64,000 nucleotides of DNA from Collybiopsis luxurians FD-317 M1. Taxonomy: Eukaryota > Basidiomycota > Agaricomycetes > Agaricales > Omphalotaceae. The stretch lies in assembly GCA_000827265.1 (NCBI GenBank), contig KN834789.1:186001-250000 (forward strand), written 5' to 3'. The notes below the pieces were generated by a model. It did not search any database. It was not told the DNA's origin and saw only the letters and a list, made by a program, of their open reading frames with translations. Both the position numbers and the translations under genes were made by a program. Positions 11,959-22,359 of this stretch are shown one piece after another; position 1 is the stretch's first letter, and each line of letters starts with the position of its first letter.

Positions 11959-14288
11959 ATGAGTCTGCTACAATTCATCCTTATCTTTTCTGTTCTCCTG
12001 TACGGACTAATGAGGCTTGTTTGGGGAATAATGCGCTGGCATCTTCTCCGGCTCCATTCTGGCCTTACTGAAATGCAGCGAGTCGGTAAGGTGTCTCATT
12101 CCACGCTGGAGGGCACGGCGGTGGTTTGTGGTGGAAGGTAATATGATCCCTCACTCGACAGCGACCAACGCCTCATAGGTCTTTAGTGTCGCAGGTTTAC
12201 TGACTGCGCGCATATGTCATGACTTTTTTGAGCATGTCATGATAGTCGAGCCTGAAGGATGGCTCGCCGGCGAAGACGGTAGGCGCCGGTTTTCTTGGGA
12301 ACAAGAGCATTCGAGAACGCGTATCATGCAGTATCAATCCCTCCATGGTTTGTCTTTCAAATATACTTCTTAACTCAACTGACCAGGAAGTACTCCAGGA
12401 AATCAAGCACTCATGTACCACGGTCTGGAAAAGCTCTTCCCCGACTTCCAAGACCAGTGCACTTATTCGGGTATAAGGCATGTGAATTTGTTATACTCGC
12501 CATGAAGAGGTTCTCATTCGCTTTATTCTGTATCCTGTAGGATCAAGCAGTCGAACCCAAACGCCACATTTGCTGGGATACCTATCCCCGGTCCGAGCAA
12601 GTCCTATGGCGGTCATCTACCCAACACGATCCAATGTAGCCGGGCAGGACTCGAGACTCTCATCAGGTAAGTTTAAATCCTGTGTATTTCCTCGTGAACA
12701 ATCTAATTTTCAAACACTCAAGGCGATTAGTGCTGAATCGAGAGAGTTACCCTCGTATTGAACAAATCACAGGAACGGTCCTCGGTATATCACCATCCTC
12801 GGATGACGCCTCTCGTATTCAGAAAGTAAGAATTCGAGGAGTTGATATGAAAATCCAGGAAGTTGAAGCCGCCATGGTCGCTGGCAGGTACCCTTTTGTG
12901 GCGTTAAGGGACACTGCTCATGATGAAATTCAGATTGCACGGGAACAACTCGCGCTGGTGTCAAGTGGCTTAATCAAGCTGGATATGGGGTCGCGCAGAG
13001 TTACCCAGCCGGAAAACTCTCCCTGCAGGATGCGAAAATTACATTTGATCAGAAGTTGCATTACACAAGCCTGATATGCACGCTTGCCCCTTCTACATGG
13101 GAGAAGTTGCCGATTCCGAGTGACCAGAAACTCGAAGATTTTGCTTATAGTTTCATGGAGGACCTACCAGAAAGAGGACGTCGATTATTGATTTTGTTGA
13201 GAAACGAAGGGAATAGATGTGAGTCGTAATTCAACTTCAGGTTTGTTTCTTCCGTCTATCGCTTCTTTGCAGTGGTTATTTTCACTGGCCAGTGCACCGA
13301 TGAAACAGTCAAGTACGAATCACTAGATGAGATACGAGGCTTCCTTAACGATTTGGTTCCCTACGACCCTAAATATCCGGTTCCCAAATGGTTATTTCGA
13401 CTGATTGATATTCTCGAAGAGACTCGGACTTCCATTAATTACTCACACGTTCGCGTTCGTAAGTCCAACCCGCAATACTTGAACAGAGGATTGGTGGATC
13501 ACACTTCTATTTTAGCGGGGACCAGCTATATCCGCTATCACGACACTGTGAATCTACCGAGTAATTTCGTTGCTCTGGGCGACAGTGTTATGTCCAGTAC
13601 GTCGTTCAAATTGTATAGTCTTAAGGTGCTTTCTTACTGACATGTTCCAAGTTGACCCTCTATTCGGGTGAATAGCCATTGTCATCTTCTTTACCCCGCG
13701 TGTATTAAGAGCTCTTCAGCCAAGGATGTACCAAAGCTATGCTAGGCGCAGTCGCGCTCCATGCTACGCTCTCTAATTCTAGAAAAGATTCCAATTCACG
13801 GGTGTTATCACCTGGCTTTTCCAAGTCTTTCTTCAAGAAACACTTCAATAAAACAGACGGTTTTTGGTGAGTTGGCGATGTCCTATTTGAATCCAGTTAG
13901 GTGGACTAAAAGGGATACCCCCCAGGCAGACCACTCGATTACTCGGTAAAGCTCACCTGAAAAATTTATCCTGGTATCAAATTTATATCTTCCTAGACTA
14001 TGGCGTGCCCTGCACCAAACCCTTACCTGGAGAAAATCTTCGGTCTGGTGAACTCCTGCGTTGGTACATAAGAAGATTGCGACTCCTTTCAACCAAGGTT
14101 GGCTGAGTAAATCTATGGAATTTATACCGTGACCTTAATTACTTGTTTTCTTCCAGGATGAACACGCTAGACGCGCTCTCTACGACGGTGCGCAAGGATT
14201 TGCATCCCCTATCGATACTTTGCACCCATTGCTCGTACTGAAAGTCATATGGAATGCGTTTATGGGAGTTGTTAGGGCGCATTATTGA
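11959..14288 (+). CDS. Membrane-anchored FAD-dependent oxidoreductase (monooxygenase-like)
   Basis: Flavoprotein of the FAD/NAD(P)-binding oxidoreductase class; substrate unknown. Model exons are 11959-12137, 12187-12347, 12387-12477, 12541-12666, 12723-12883, 12934-13218, 13273-13596, 13652-13667, 13720-13866, 13926-13945, 13997-14097 and 14157-14288, 580 residues in phase. Residues about 5-25 form a hydrophobic N-terminal helix, suggesting ER anchoring. Next comes the dinucleotide-binding Rossmann start AVVCGGSVAGLLTAR, split by intron 1, with EP closing the second strand. DCTGTTRAG appears mid-protein, then LGDSVMSIDPLFGQGCTKA, the FAD ribityl/pyrophosphate-binding block of this class. The frame breaks visible in a naive translation are all removed by introns: exons of 16 and 20 bases and a GC-donor intron at 12884-12933 are needed. 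For the third intron a GT donor at 12490 is an alternative to the GC donor at 12478. The gene could belong to secondary metabolism, together with the O-methyltransferase 3 kb away. Confidence 0.85.
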
Positions 14289-14641
14289 TATACGTGCTCA
14301 ATTCTCATTCGTTCTTCGTTATCAGACTCGTCGTAGTAGACAGGCTGTGAATTACATTCTTACGCGTCGTGTGCGCCACACTACGTAGAAGATACTAAGC
14401 AATGCCGAATTCACGTGCTGGGAAAGTTCTGTTGACGCTGACCCATGCTAGTTTAGTCAGTCTGAGTTAATTACACTGCCAGACTCCGGTTGACCATGGG
14501 CCCCGATTATCATTGACTCTATATCCCAAAAGACTATAATGACTTACAGACCGAATAACTTGCAGCAGGGGAAGGTGACAGATATGCTTCACACATTGAG
14601 GTGAGTGGTAAATTGTTTCTTTCCCTTCAGATTTGACTCTA
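14289..14641. other. Intergenic region between FAD oxidoreductase and LRR-like gene
   Basis: About 350 bases. At 14601-14630 there is a splice-like GAG/GTGAGT...CCCTTCAG pair enclosing only 30 bases. This would be too short for an intron here and leads into the wrong frame, so I do not use it. Otherwise this is presumably promoter. Confidence 0.4.
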
Positions 14642-15631
14642 ATGATCATTCGAAGAGGGGAGCAATTCCGACATTCACAGAATGTAAACGGAACTCGCGT
14701 CTCTTTCAATGCGCAGGGCCCTTCATATTCAACGTCTGCCCGATTTCTGAATCTCGACTATTCGCCTCCTTCCGAGGCTTTTACTCCCTTGCCGATAACC
14801 GTACCGGTAACTCTGCCAGGACCTCCTCTGCCCAAAAGTTGGCAGCCAAAGCTCTCACTGGACAAAGATGTCCGTAATTCCGCTGCCTGGAGAGCGGAGG
14901 CCCTCTCTCTCATCTTTGAACACCGACCTTCGTCACAGAAATTCACAGACCAACTTCCATCTTTGACGCAACTGTGTTTCCGTCGATTGCTCGAATGCTC
15001 TACCGAAGATTTTATTGAATATGTAGTTCCCTGTCTACCGGCTCATCTCCGCTTGGAGCTCATACGTCACGCTGCAATACATCGACCATTATCCGACAAC
15101 AGGCTTGAGGCTCTGTTGGGCTCAGAAGGCCACGCTCACGGGGAACTGCTCGTAGTTGGGCCTTCTGCATCTCTTCCGGCTGACCGGTTTCTTCCCCTCA
15201 AGTTAGCAGAAACCACGAAGGGTGGTCCCTCACTACAACAGGAATCACCCATAGATTGGGATCTGGAAGATTTTTCCTCAGTTTCGTTGCAAAGCCTCAT
15301 CATTCTTTCCGGTCGGTTATCATCGTCAAGGAATCTTACGGGGCTCCCACCGACGGTGGCTACCGTCACTCATATGACACTCGTTAACCTCGAAAACCCT
15401 ATAGCGCTCCACCGCTTACCTAGCCTCTGTCCACTACTCGTTTTCCTAGATCTTTCTTATAATAAATGGCTTTCCTGTTGTTCGGATGATACATTAAAAA
15501 GCATTGAACGGATTGAATGGGATCGCTGGAGGCAGTTGCGGATTTTAGGGTGGAGAGAAAATTCCGTTCCGGAAGGGATGGTGACTAGGTTAAATAAAGG
15601 TAGATGGGATGATGTAGAAGTATTCACATAG
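14642..15631 (+). CDS. Orphan protein with leucine-rich-repeat-like C-terminus
   Basis: Single-exon gene of 329 residues from the first in-frame ATG (MIIRRGEQFRHS). The N-terminal 60 residues are polar and Pro/Ser-rich. Residues about 75-145 are helical (AAWRAEALSLIFEHR, LCFRRLLECSTEDFIEYVV, LPAHLRLELIRHAA) and could be an F-box-like or adaptor helix bundle. Residues about 215-320 show leucine-spaced strands, including LQSLIILSG, VTHMTLVNLENP, LPSLCPLLVFLDLSYNKWL and LRILGWRENSVP, resembling two or three irregular LRRs. No catalytic motif is present. A role as a substrate-recognition adaptor is a guess. It lies tail-to-tail with the reverse CTLH gene, 131 bases away. Confidence 0.65.
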   Translation: MIIRRGEQFRHSQNVNGTRVSFNAQGPSYSTSARFLNLDYSPPSEAFTPLPITVPVTLPGPPLPKSWQPKLSLDKDVRNSAAWRAEALSLIFEHRPSSQKFTDQLPSLTQLCFRRLLECSTEDFIEYVVPCLPAHLRLELIRHAAIHRPLSDNRLEALLGSEGHAHGELLVVGPSASLPADRFLPLKLAETTKGGPSLQQESPIDWDLEDFSSVSLQSLIILSGRLSSSRNLTGLPPTVATVTHMTLVNLENPIALHRLPSLCPLLVFLDLSYNKWLSCCSDDTLKSIERIEWDRWRQLRILGWRENSVPEGMVTRLNKGRWDDVEVFT

Positions 15632-15762
15632 GTATTAGCAATACATTAATGAGGTAGTAATTGAACGGTAGGGTGTATCATATGCAGGCTCGTAAGACGT
15701 GAGATAATGTGCTATGCTGTAAAATGCAAAGGAATAATAAAAGGTAACAATGAAGGAAAATG

Positions 15763-16917
15763 TCAAGACCCGTTTACAAAACTCTGGAGATCAAATGGAG
15801 GGCAAATCTAGATAATCTTCGATTAGAAGAGAGAAAGAAGGGATACGTGTCACTTACGTCCGGTGTTTCCTGCTTACCCTTTGCTTGTGTCATAGTAGTA
15901 TCCGTGGGACGAAGGTCGGGTATGCCTGGGTAAGGTTTTACACGAAGTTTATTGAGACACTCCCAGATAGTGGATGTGTATCTGGCGTAGAGCTCTAGAT
16001 AAGAGATCACAGGTCTCTTCGCATGATCTAGGGAAGAAATCAGAGACTGAAACGATATCAGTAATTGAAGCTTACAGAGTATAGCGTAGTCGATCTGATC
16101 TGCCACTGCCTCTCTTCTGTCTTGACTGAGATACTCTGATATGGGACTGTCCTCTGGAACTCGATATGCGAGCAGACCGAGGACGGATTCCAGTTCTTGC
16201 GAGTAGCGAGCTGTGTCTTGTTCAGATGGAAGCATTTTTGCAAGGGCGTATAGTTTCTGAGCACTATTCAGCAATGCTGTTTGTTGGTCGGTCGCGTCGA
16301 GAACTTGGGGGAAGGAGGATGGGGAAGAAGTGGCATTGTTGGAATCAAAAGGGCATATCAAGGGCCTTGTTCTGCACGCTTCTATGAATGACTGAATTCG
16401 TAGGTTCAATGCGAGATGAGAAGGATAGACACTATTTGGAGCGAGATAATCCATGCTGCTCGATGGAACAAGGGTTTCTTCGAAACGTAATGTAGTCGAT
16501 AGGGAGAGGACATCAGGAAAGTATTTGTTGAGAAGCGCCGTAGCTTCATCTATGCGACCGCAAAGGATTTCTAACCGGATTTCTAGAGCACTTAATGAGA
16601 CACTGCCTCTGAAAGGATTTTGTGGGCCTTACGCTTTCGCAATTCAGCCAGCTTTAGCGTTGATTCCAGAGAATCTGAAGAGCTCGAACATAATCCGGAA
16701 GCTTGCATGATTTCGTCACCGTCAGGATCAATTTGGCGAACGGCACTATCGCTCATGAAGGCCCTAGCGGTACTTGTGAAGCCATTGTGAGCTAAGTAAT
16801 TGAGAATCAACGACCTCTTGTTGAGGTAAGCATTCAGGAAGACTTGCGATAACGGTGACACAATCGACAACTTACAAGTTGGATTGGGGTAGCTTGAAGC
16901 CTGTCCGGTGAAGACAT
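15763..16917 (-). CDS. LisH-CTLH-CRA protein (RanBPM/Gid-type) lacking a SPRY domain
   Basis: Scaffold type used in CTLH/GID ubiquitin-ligase complexes. Reverse exons 16633 to about 16860, 16076-16582, 15858-16027 and 15763-15783 join in phase. A LisH-like segment (KRSLILNYLAHNGFTSTARA) is followed by a CTLH block (ELRKQIRLEILCGRIDEA, restored by the 50-base intron 16583-16632), then LALNLRIQSFIEACRT and a CRA region (LLAYRVPEDSP, YLSQDRREAVADQI, LELYARYTSTIWECLN). The terminal exon is only 21 bases and encodes SFVNGS. In RanBPM homologues I would expect a SPRY domain before LisH. Here an ATG at 16917 (MSSPDRLQATPIQL) lies just upstream, and no SPRY-like frame is seen between it and the divergent methyltransferase. 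The junction of that first exon with the LisH exon does not resolve in phase, so the N-terminus is uncertain. Confidence 0.75.
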
Positions 16918-17572
16918 TTGGATGTGAACGTTGTAGAAAGAGGTTGCCGGGCCGGCATCAGTCACCGTCAGGACAGCCGCAATGGACTTGTTCACCTAGC
17001 ATGTATATACTGTACCTTTACGAGCACTCATTGTGCGTCGGGTAAATGTAGGTAAGTGCAGTATCCGTTGTGGCACACACAACAAAGGCACCTTGGTCTA
17101 GGCCGAGACTTCCAGTTCCTTCGTTGTTCCATGACAATTAATTAAATCTTGTCGCACTAGGACTTAACTTTGCTATATTCATACTCCAGACGTTTGCCAA
17201 ACTAAATACAGACCCTCAAGAAAGTCCACTGGTCCTGTCTTGACCCTATTTCAAGGTATCCTTATGCGAGTCAGACGTGCTTTCATTCTCGGTTAGTCCC
17301 AACCTACTTGTTGCAGCGTTGAGGCGTCTCTTCCCCATTCAGCCCAAAGTTGTCCCAGGAAATGCCATCGCTTGCTGCTATATGCGAGGTACATTCCGCG
17401 TATTTGGGTGGTCTGCGCTGTCTGATTTCAAGCTTTATCAGTTGATCCACCTTGCCCTGACTAGGGTCGTTTCCTTTCCGTTTTAAACTTTCTGCCGACT
17501 CCGACTCGTTCTAACTTATTTAAGTCTTAACCAGGTTGCTTTTTTTTCACCAGCTGTCTTCACCTTAGCAAG
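16918..17572. other. Divergent promoter region, about 650 bases
   Basis: Lies between the reverse CTLH gene and the forward O-methyltransferase. A TATA-like TATTTAAG at about 17518 and a following pyrimidine-rich tract sit about 50 bases before the methyltransferase ATG, a normal fungal promoter layout. No coding exon of a SPRY domain is visible on the reverse strand. Confidence 0.5.
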
Positions 17573-19449
17573 ATGAGCTCTTCTCTACGCAGTCTTCTAT
17601 GCATCATTCACAAATCCGTCGATGAAATCGAGAATATTTTTGCGGAACGCGGCCTGAATTTTCCGTCCATCGATGATACTCATCCATGCGCTGCCGACGC
17701 CCTTCGACTGGATTCGAGTGTTCAGTCGGCGACTGCCCTTTTAACCTCTGCGGCCTATCAACTCATTGCGAGCGTTCAGCTACCGCAAGCACATATCTTC
17801 AACACACTCTTCGGTGTAAGATAATCCAGTCATCTTTGCAGGTTATGTTCATCCCGGATGCAATAGTACTATTACCCTGCTGCACTCAGAGCGGCTATGG
17901 AAACCAATGTTGTAGAGATTTTGAGAGAAGCGGGACCGAAGGTCAGAGTGATTCTAGTTTGAAAACATATAACTAATGTTGGTCCTGCGTAGGGCATGCA
18001 TGTGAAGGAGATCGCGAAGAAAGCCCAAGTTGACCCCAAAAAACTATGTATGCTCCGCTCTTCTTGTTTAGTCCTTGGCTTTTTTTCATGGGTCACTCAA
18101 AGCAAGCATCTTATGCTACCTGGCAACTCATCACATCTTTCGAGAAATCGAACCTGACGTGTATGTTAACAATCGCCTTTCTTCTGTCTGGGACACTGGC
18201 AAGTCCCTCGAGGAAATAAAATCGAGGCAAGTACTCCGCTTGGAAACTTGACAAACCGGCGATAACCTAACTCCAGTCCGGAAACCAAATTTGACGGTAC
18301 TAACGGTATTGCGGCTTTGATCGGCCATTGGTAAGTCCTAGTTCTGGAGTTTTACAGAGCATATCTCGACCAATGTATGACTTGGACTGCTCTTTAGCGC
18401 AGACGAAGATTACAAGGGAGCGGGTCAGATAGCAGATCACATCATGTCGCCCCAAACGGCCTTTGAAGACACCCCGGAACATTCTCCTTTAATGAGTGGG
18501 TTAGGATATAACAAGGGAAATATGTGGGACTGGTTTGAAGAGCCAGCGAACGAGACGCGTCTACGTCGATTCGGCATAGCGATGAATGGCGTCAATAGCA
18601 TGCAGCCTCCTGATGCAATACTGAATGGTAAATGGATATTTCTTTCCTCGATTGCTCCGTCATTGTATTAACTACTTACAAAGGCTTTGACTGGGACTCA
18701 CTGCCCAAAGGAAGTACGATTGTTGATGTTGGAGGTGGTATCGGAGTTTCCTCGATAAGCCTGGCACGAGCATTCGATCACCTCCAATTCGTTGTGCAGG
18801 ACCGACCAAAGGTTCTTCAACTTGGAATTGAGGTAAAATTTTTTGTTCAATTCATCTCTGTCTCTCATTTACGGCTCGACATAGCACTGCAAAAAAATAC
18901 TCCCAGATGCGCTGACCTCGGGAAGAATACAATACCACGGTGTGTTACTATTTGCAGTTTCGCAAAGGCCAGGAGACTGAAACCTTTCAAGAACACGATT
19001 TTTTCGAAGCTCAACCGCAGACATCTGCAAATGTGTTCTTGCTCAAACAAATCACCCACGACTGGTCTGACCGCTACGTCGACCTCATCCTTCGTCGACT
19101 CCGTGATGCTGCTACTCCATCCACAACGCTTGTTTTGGTCGATACCATCATCGTCCATCCATGCCCGTGTCCTCCATCTGCTATACCTGGCGCCAACTTA
19201 CCCTCTCCTCCCCCTCCTCTGCTTGCAAATCTCGGTGCAGCCAATGCCTCAACGCATTTCGCCGACTTGTCAATGTTTGTACATTTCAATGCGCAGGAGC
19301 GGACGTTGGCGCATATCGTAGAACTCCTAGCCGGTACCGGATGGAAAGTCACTCGAGTGCATAGGTCCGATGACTGTGGAGGATATCTTCCGCAAATCAT
19401 CGCCACTCCGGTTCCGATGGCTTGTAATAAACATTCCTTGTCGCAATGA
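17573..19449 (+). CDS. SAM-dependent O-methyltransferase
   Basis: Small-molecule O-methyltransferase of the plant/fungal COMT type. Exons 17573-17815, 17867-17941, 17993-18047, 18103-18226, 18277-18330, 18398-18627, 18684-18832, 18885-18939 and 18992-19449 give 480 residues in phase. The N-terminal half is the helical dimerisation/winged-helix part (YYPAALRAAMETNVVEILRE, YLATHHIFREIEPDV). The SAM-binding loop is IVDVGGGIGVSS, followed by FVVQDRP. The acidic substrate-side motif is HDFFEAQP, and the probable catalytic His lies in ITHDWSDRYV, as in other family members. Intron 18227-18276 has a GC donor (AG/GCAAGT): the nearby GT would run into a stop. Intron 18940-18991 skips three nearer AGs. 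The C-terminal region contains an unusual Pro-rich insert (GANLPSPPPPLL). Substrate cannot be predicted; secondary metabolism or lignin-related methylation are both possible. Confidence 0.9.
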
Positions 19450-20078
19450 AGACTCTCATTCACCCAATTTTCTCTTTCTGCCTCGTATGCTTTTCCGGAA
19501 TCAAAGCTCTACAGTAAATTCAAGCATAATCATAGCTACTAAAGTACATGATTGGAAATACGAATATCTTCAGTTTAGGTACAAGATGAACAGTATCCGT
19601 CATCCAATGTCGGACCGTGCTTATGGCAATTGTTGATCTTTGAAGTTTTTTTTTTTTGTTTTCATCTCAGATCCAGTCCAGACTCACGAGGCGCAAAGTT
19701 CAGTCTTGCGAAAGGAAGATGCTTATCTGCGAAAGACTAGAGCTATCCTTTAATGGTCACGGCGTAAGTGTCTATTCAATTGCTTCAAGATCGCGTGCAT
19801 ATAACGAGACAAAGGGAAAGTTCAAAGAAGACAGGCTGGAAAAAAAGAGAGGGTGGCAAATCTCATATGGATAACCGAAAATGAATGTTGCACTAGAGCT
19901 ATAATTTAAGCTAAAGGCTTTGTAAGAGAACGAGACACTGGGGGCCGACGCAGGTGGAGAGCGAGGAGAAAAGAAAATGAGTGCCCACAGCAAGGAATGG
20001 TCAAGATATGTCGTGAACGTGAACAACGGAAAAGGAATAGTCTTCACAAGAAAAAAAGAACCCTGGGAACGTCAGGGA
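19450..20078. other. Convergent intergenic region, about 630 bases
   Basis: Lies between the 3' ends of the O-methyltransferase and the reverse Ser/Pro/His-rich gene. It contains an 11-T run near 19648 and A/G-rich sequence on the right side. No supported gene. Confidence 0.5.
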
Positions 20079-21592
20079 TTAATGTTCAGACACAGGATCT
20101 GTGGAACGTGTTCCGGTAGAATGGCGTCTCCTCAAGGAACCCTTGGACGACCCCGAAGTTGAGAAACGTTCGGCGAAACCGCCTAGAATTCGCTGTAAGA
20201 ACGGCTTTTTGATACTTCCAGTCGGAGAGATGGGAGTCGTTGGTGACTGTGTAGTGGACGTTGCGGTGTAGAGGGTGTCGGGTGATCGCTAATATCACCG
20301 AGGACGAGTGAATACATTGATTAAGTGAACAAAGGCAGGGAAAAGTTACTCACTAGAACGTGTACCTTTTGCCTCGCTGTTGGAAGCACGTAATAAGTAC
20401 TGCCTGACCCATCGCTGCCCGCCGGCGAAGGTGAACGTGCATGATGGCGGTGGTGGTGGTGGTGGCGGTGGTGACGATGGTGCTCTGTTGGTAGTGGTGG
20501 AGGATAATCTTGTTCGAGAGGCAAAGAGCGAGATCGGTCACGCCCAGATCTCCTACCGGTAGTGCTCTTACTCGTATTACTTTTTCCACTGCCAGCACTT
20601 CTATCTCTATGGTTTGACTCTGATGCTCTCTTGTGGCGATGAACCCTCTCTTCTGGAGGAGCATGGGTGCCATGGACCGATGGATAGCCTGCGTTGGCAA
20701 TCTGAGCTTGGGAAGGAGGCACCGAGTGACTGTAAAAGATACGATTTGGCCCCCCAACAGGTCGATATGAAAGAATAGCGGGAGGGTGATAATTCGTACG
20801 AGAATTATGGGAAGGAGCATAAACAATAGATGGCGGGTTATGCTTGAAGTGCTCGCGAGAAGGAGGCATCATTGGACCTGCTCTTACCGCAGACCCATAT
20901 GGATTCCAGTGAGTAGGAGCAGGCTGCGTTCGAGCAATACCTGGGTTTATTCCAGGGGAGGGGATCACTGGTATAACGGGGGGTGACATTTCCGTCATGT
21001 CTGGGGGAGTTGCCGCATATGCTGCGGTATGGTGCGACGAATGCGGTGGGGAATGGGGAACGGGCATTGGATCATGAGTTCGTGAAGGCGAAAAGGTATC
21101 CCGGGGAAGTGAACGTGAGCGCGAATGATGCGAACCAGACGAAAGAGGTGGAGTTTGGTCGGAAGCGGAAGGTAGAATGCGTATCTCTTCGGGGGAATTG
21201 GAGCTTAACTTTTCCCTTTCTCTTCGGTGATCAAGCATAGAGATTTCAGCAGCAGATGGTATAGAGCCCGACCTCGATCGTTGAGGCGACTGCTGCGACT
21301 GCTGGTTGGACCTGGAACGAGAGTGTTGACCAGAGCTCGAATCCTTTTGACGATGAGGGATGGGAGACTCCCTGCCATCTGGATAGCGCAGCATCAACCG
21401 TGGAGGAATAGAATGGGAGCTTTCTACGTCAGACGGCGCGGAAGATAAAGCATCCTGATCATCGAGCTCAGAAGGGGGAATATTAGGTGAAGTAAAGACG
21501 TGGTCTGCATGCGTCGAAACCCAATTTCGGACCCTGTCTTGAGCGCTGTAGTACTGCGCCAAGTCCTGCGGACTGATATACGACTCGGTCAT
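20079..21592 (-). CDS. Ser/Pro/His-rich low-complexity protein
   Basis: Function unknown. Two exons (20354-21592 and 20079-20288) join in phase to 482 residues. The ATG at 21592 (MTESYISPQDLAQYY) is the first in frame. The open frame continues upstream, but only from non-ATG codons after a pyrimidine-rich tract that may be a 5'-UTR intron. The first 45 residues look ordered (DLAQYYSAQDRVRNWVSTHADHVF). The rest is dominated by Ser, Pro, Arg and His, with SRSRS-type pairs and a histidine cluster at about residue 380. That cluster is encoded by a GGT/GAT-type trinucleotide run seen at 20441-20480 on the forward strand. The C-terminus (KKPFLQRILGGFAERF) is a conserved-looking amphipathic helix followed by a basic tail. 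No domain assigned; a scaffold or cytoskeletal regulator is possible but unsupported. Confidence 0.75.
20441..20480. repeat. GGT/GGC trinucleotide microsatellite inside the His-rich coding region
   Basis: Forward strand reads repeated GGT units with one GGC and GAT interruptions. On the coding (reverse) strand this is a CAC/CAT/CGC run that encodes the histidine cluster. It is likely length-variable between strains. Confidence 0.8.
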
Positions 21593-22359
21593 CGCAGAAA
21601 CAGCTGGAAGAGGGAGACCAAGGGCAGACGGAGCAGGCAAAAGAACCCACAGTTGAAAGCTGAAAGACTCTTATACTGAGAAGAAAGAAGTCAGTTACGA
21701 AAAAAGGGCTTCACGGTACCCTAGAGTCTAATTCCGCTGGGGTTCCAGCTAATCACGATTCCAGTTATCTGAATGGATCAGGGCAGCCTCATGTTTACCG
21801 CATGTAAAGTTTGTTAAACGTCCCGAGGCTTTGCTGTCACACCGGTTAATTTACGACTTCCCCCGTCTTCATTGGAGCGGAACAACAGCTTCACTTTCCT
21901 AGAAAGTACTCCTGCCGGAAAGGACTCGGAGGAGCGGTCAAGGTCAAGTTGATGTGATTAATATCGTCCATATGGACTTGATCGCGTCTGTAGGGTACAT
22001 ACCTCAATAACAATGTTAAGATTATAGGACAGACAATGAACGATCGCATCACAGCAATAATGAACTTGTCAGTCCACCCCAACTCCCCCAGTTCGCAGAA
22101 GATTCATGACGGCCGAAACATCCGAACAGACGGCATCGTCACGGCAGCGACAGAAATGTTCAAGTTGACTGGGCCCTTGCGTTAGCTGACGGATCACTAA
22201 TACCCTTACGTCGGAGACACGACGACAGTTCTTGCAGGATAAATGCAGAATGGGATAGATCTGTCTACTGAGTATGAGACTTCATTCTGTATTGAACAAA
22301 TAGAGAAAGCTGCGCAACTCATATGTACTGGCTGCATACTGTTCAATGAAGGATGATAA
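21593..22359. other. Intergenic region, about 770 bases
   Basis: Contains the promoter and possible 5'-UTR intron of the reverse Ser/Pro/His-rich gene, and the 3' UTR of the reverse secreted protein gene at 22360. A 63-codon reverse frame at 21891-22082 has a hydrophobic segment but no further support. Confidence 0.45.

Noticed and set aside
12682..13074. Apparent frameshift in the FAD oxidoreductase
   Set aside because: Explained by the GC-AG intron 12884-12933. The spliced model is in phase to the stop.
14601..14630. 30-base intron-like segment upstream of the LRR-like gene
   Set aside because: Much shorter than all other introns here, and it would join to a frame with no extension.
18940..19449. 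Continuous frame suggesting FRKGQETETF before HDFF in the methyltransferase
   Set aside because: That part is the intron 18940-18991. Removing 52 bases joins RIQYH to EHDFF in phase, as the family requires.
20380..20562. Forward frame encoding a poly-Gly run
   Set aside because: Antisense shadow of the histidine-cluster coding repeat on the reverse strand.
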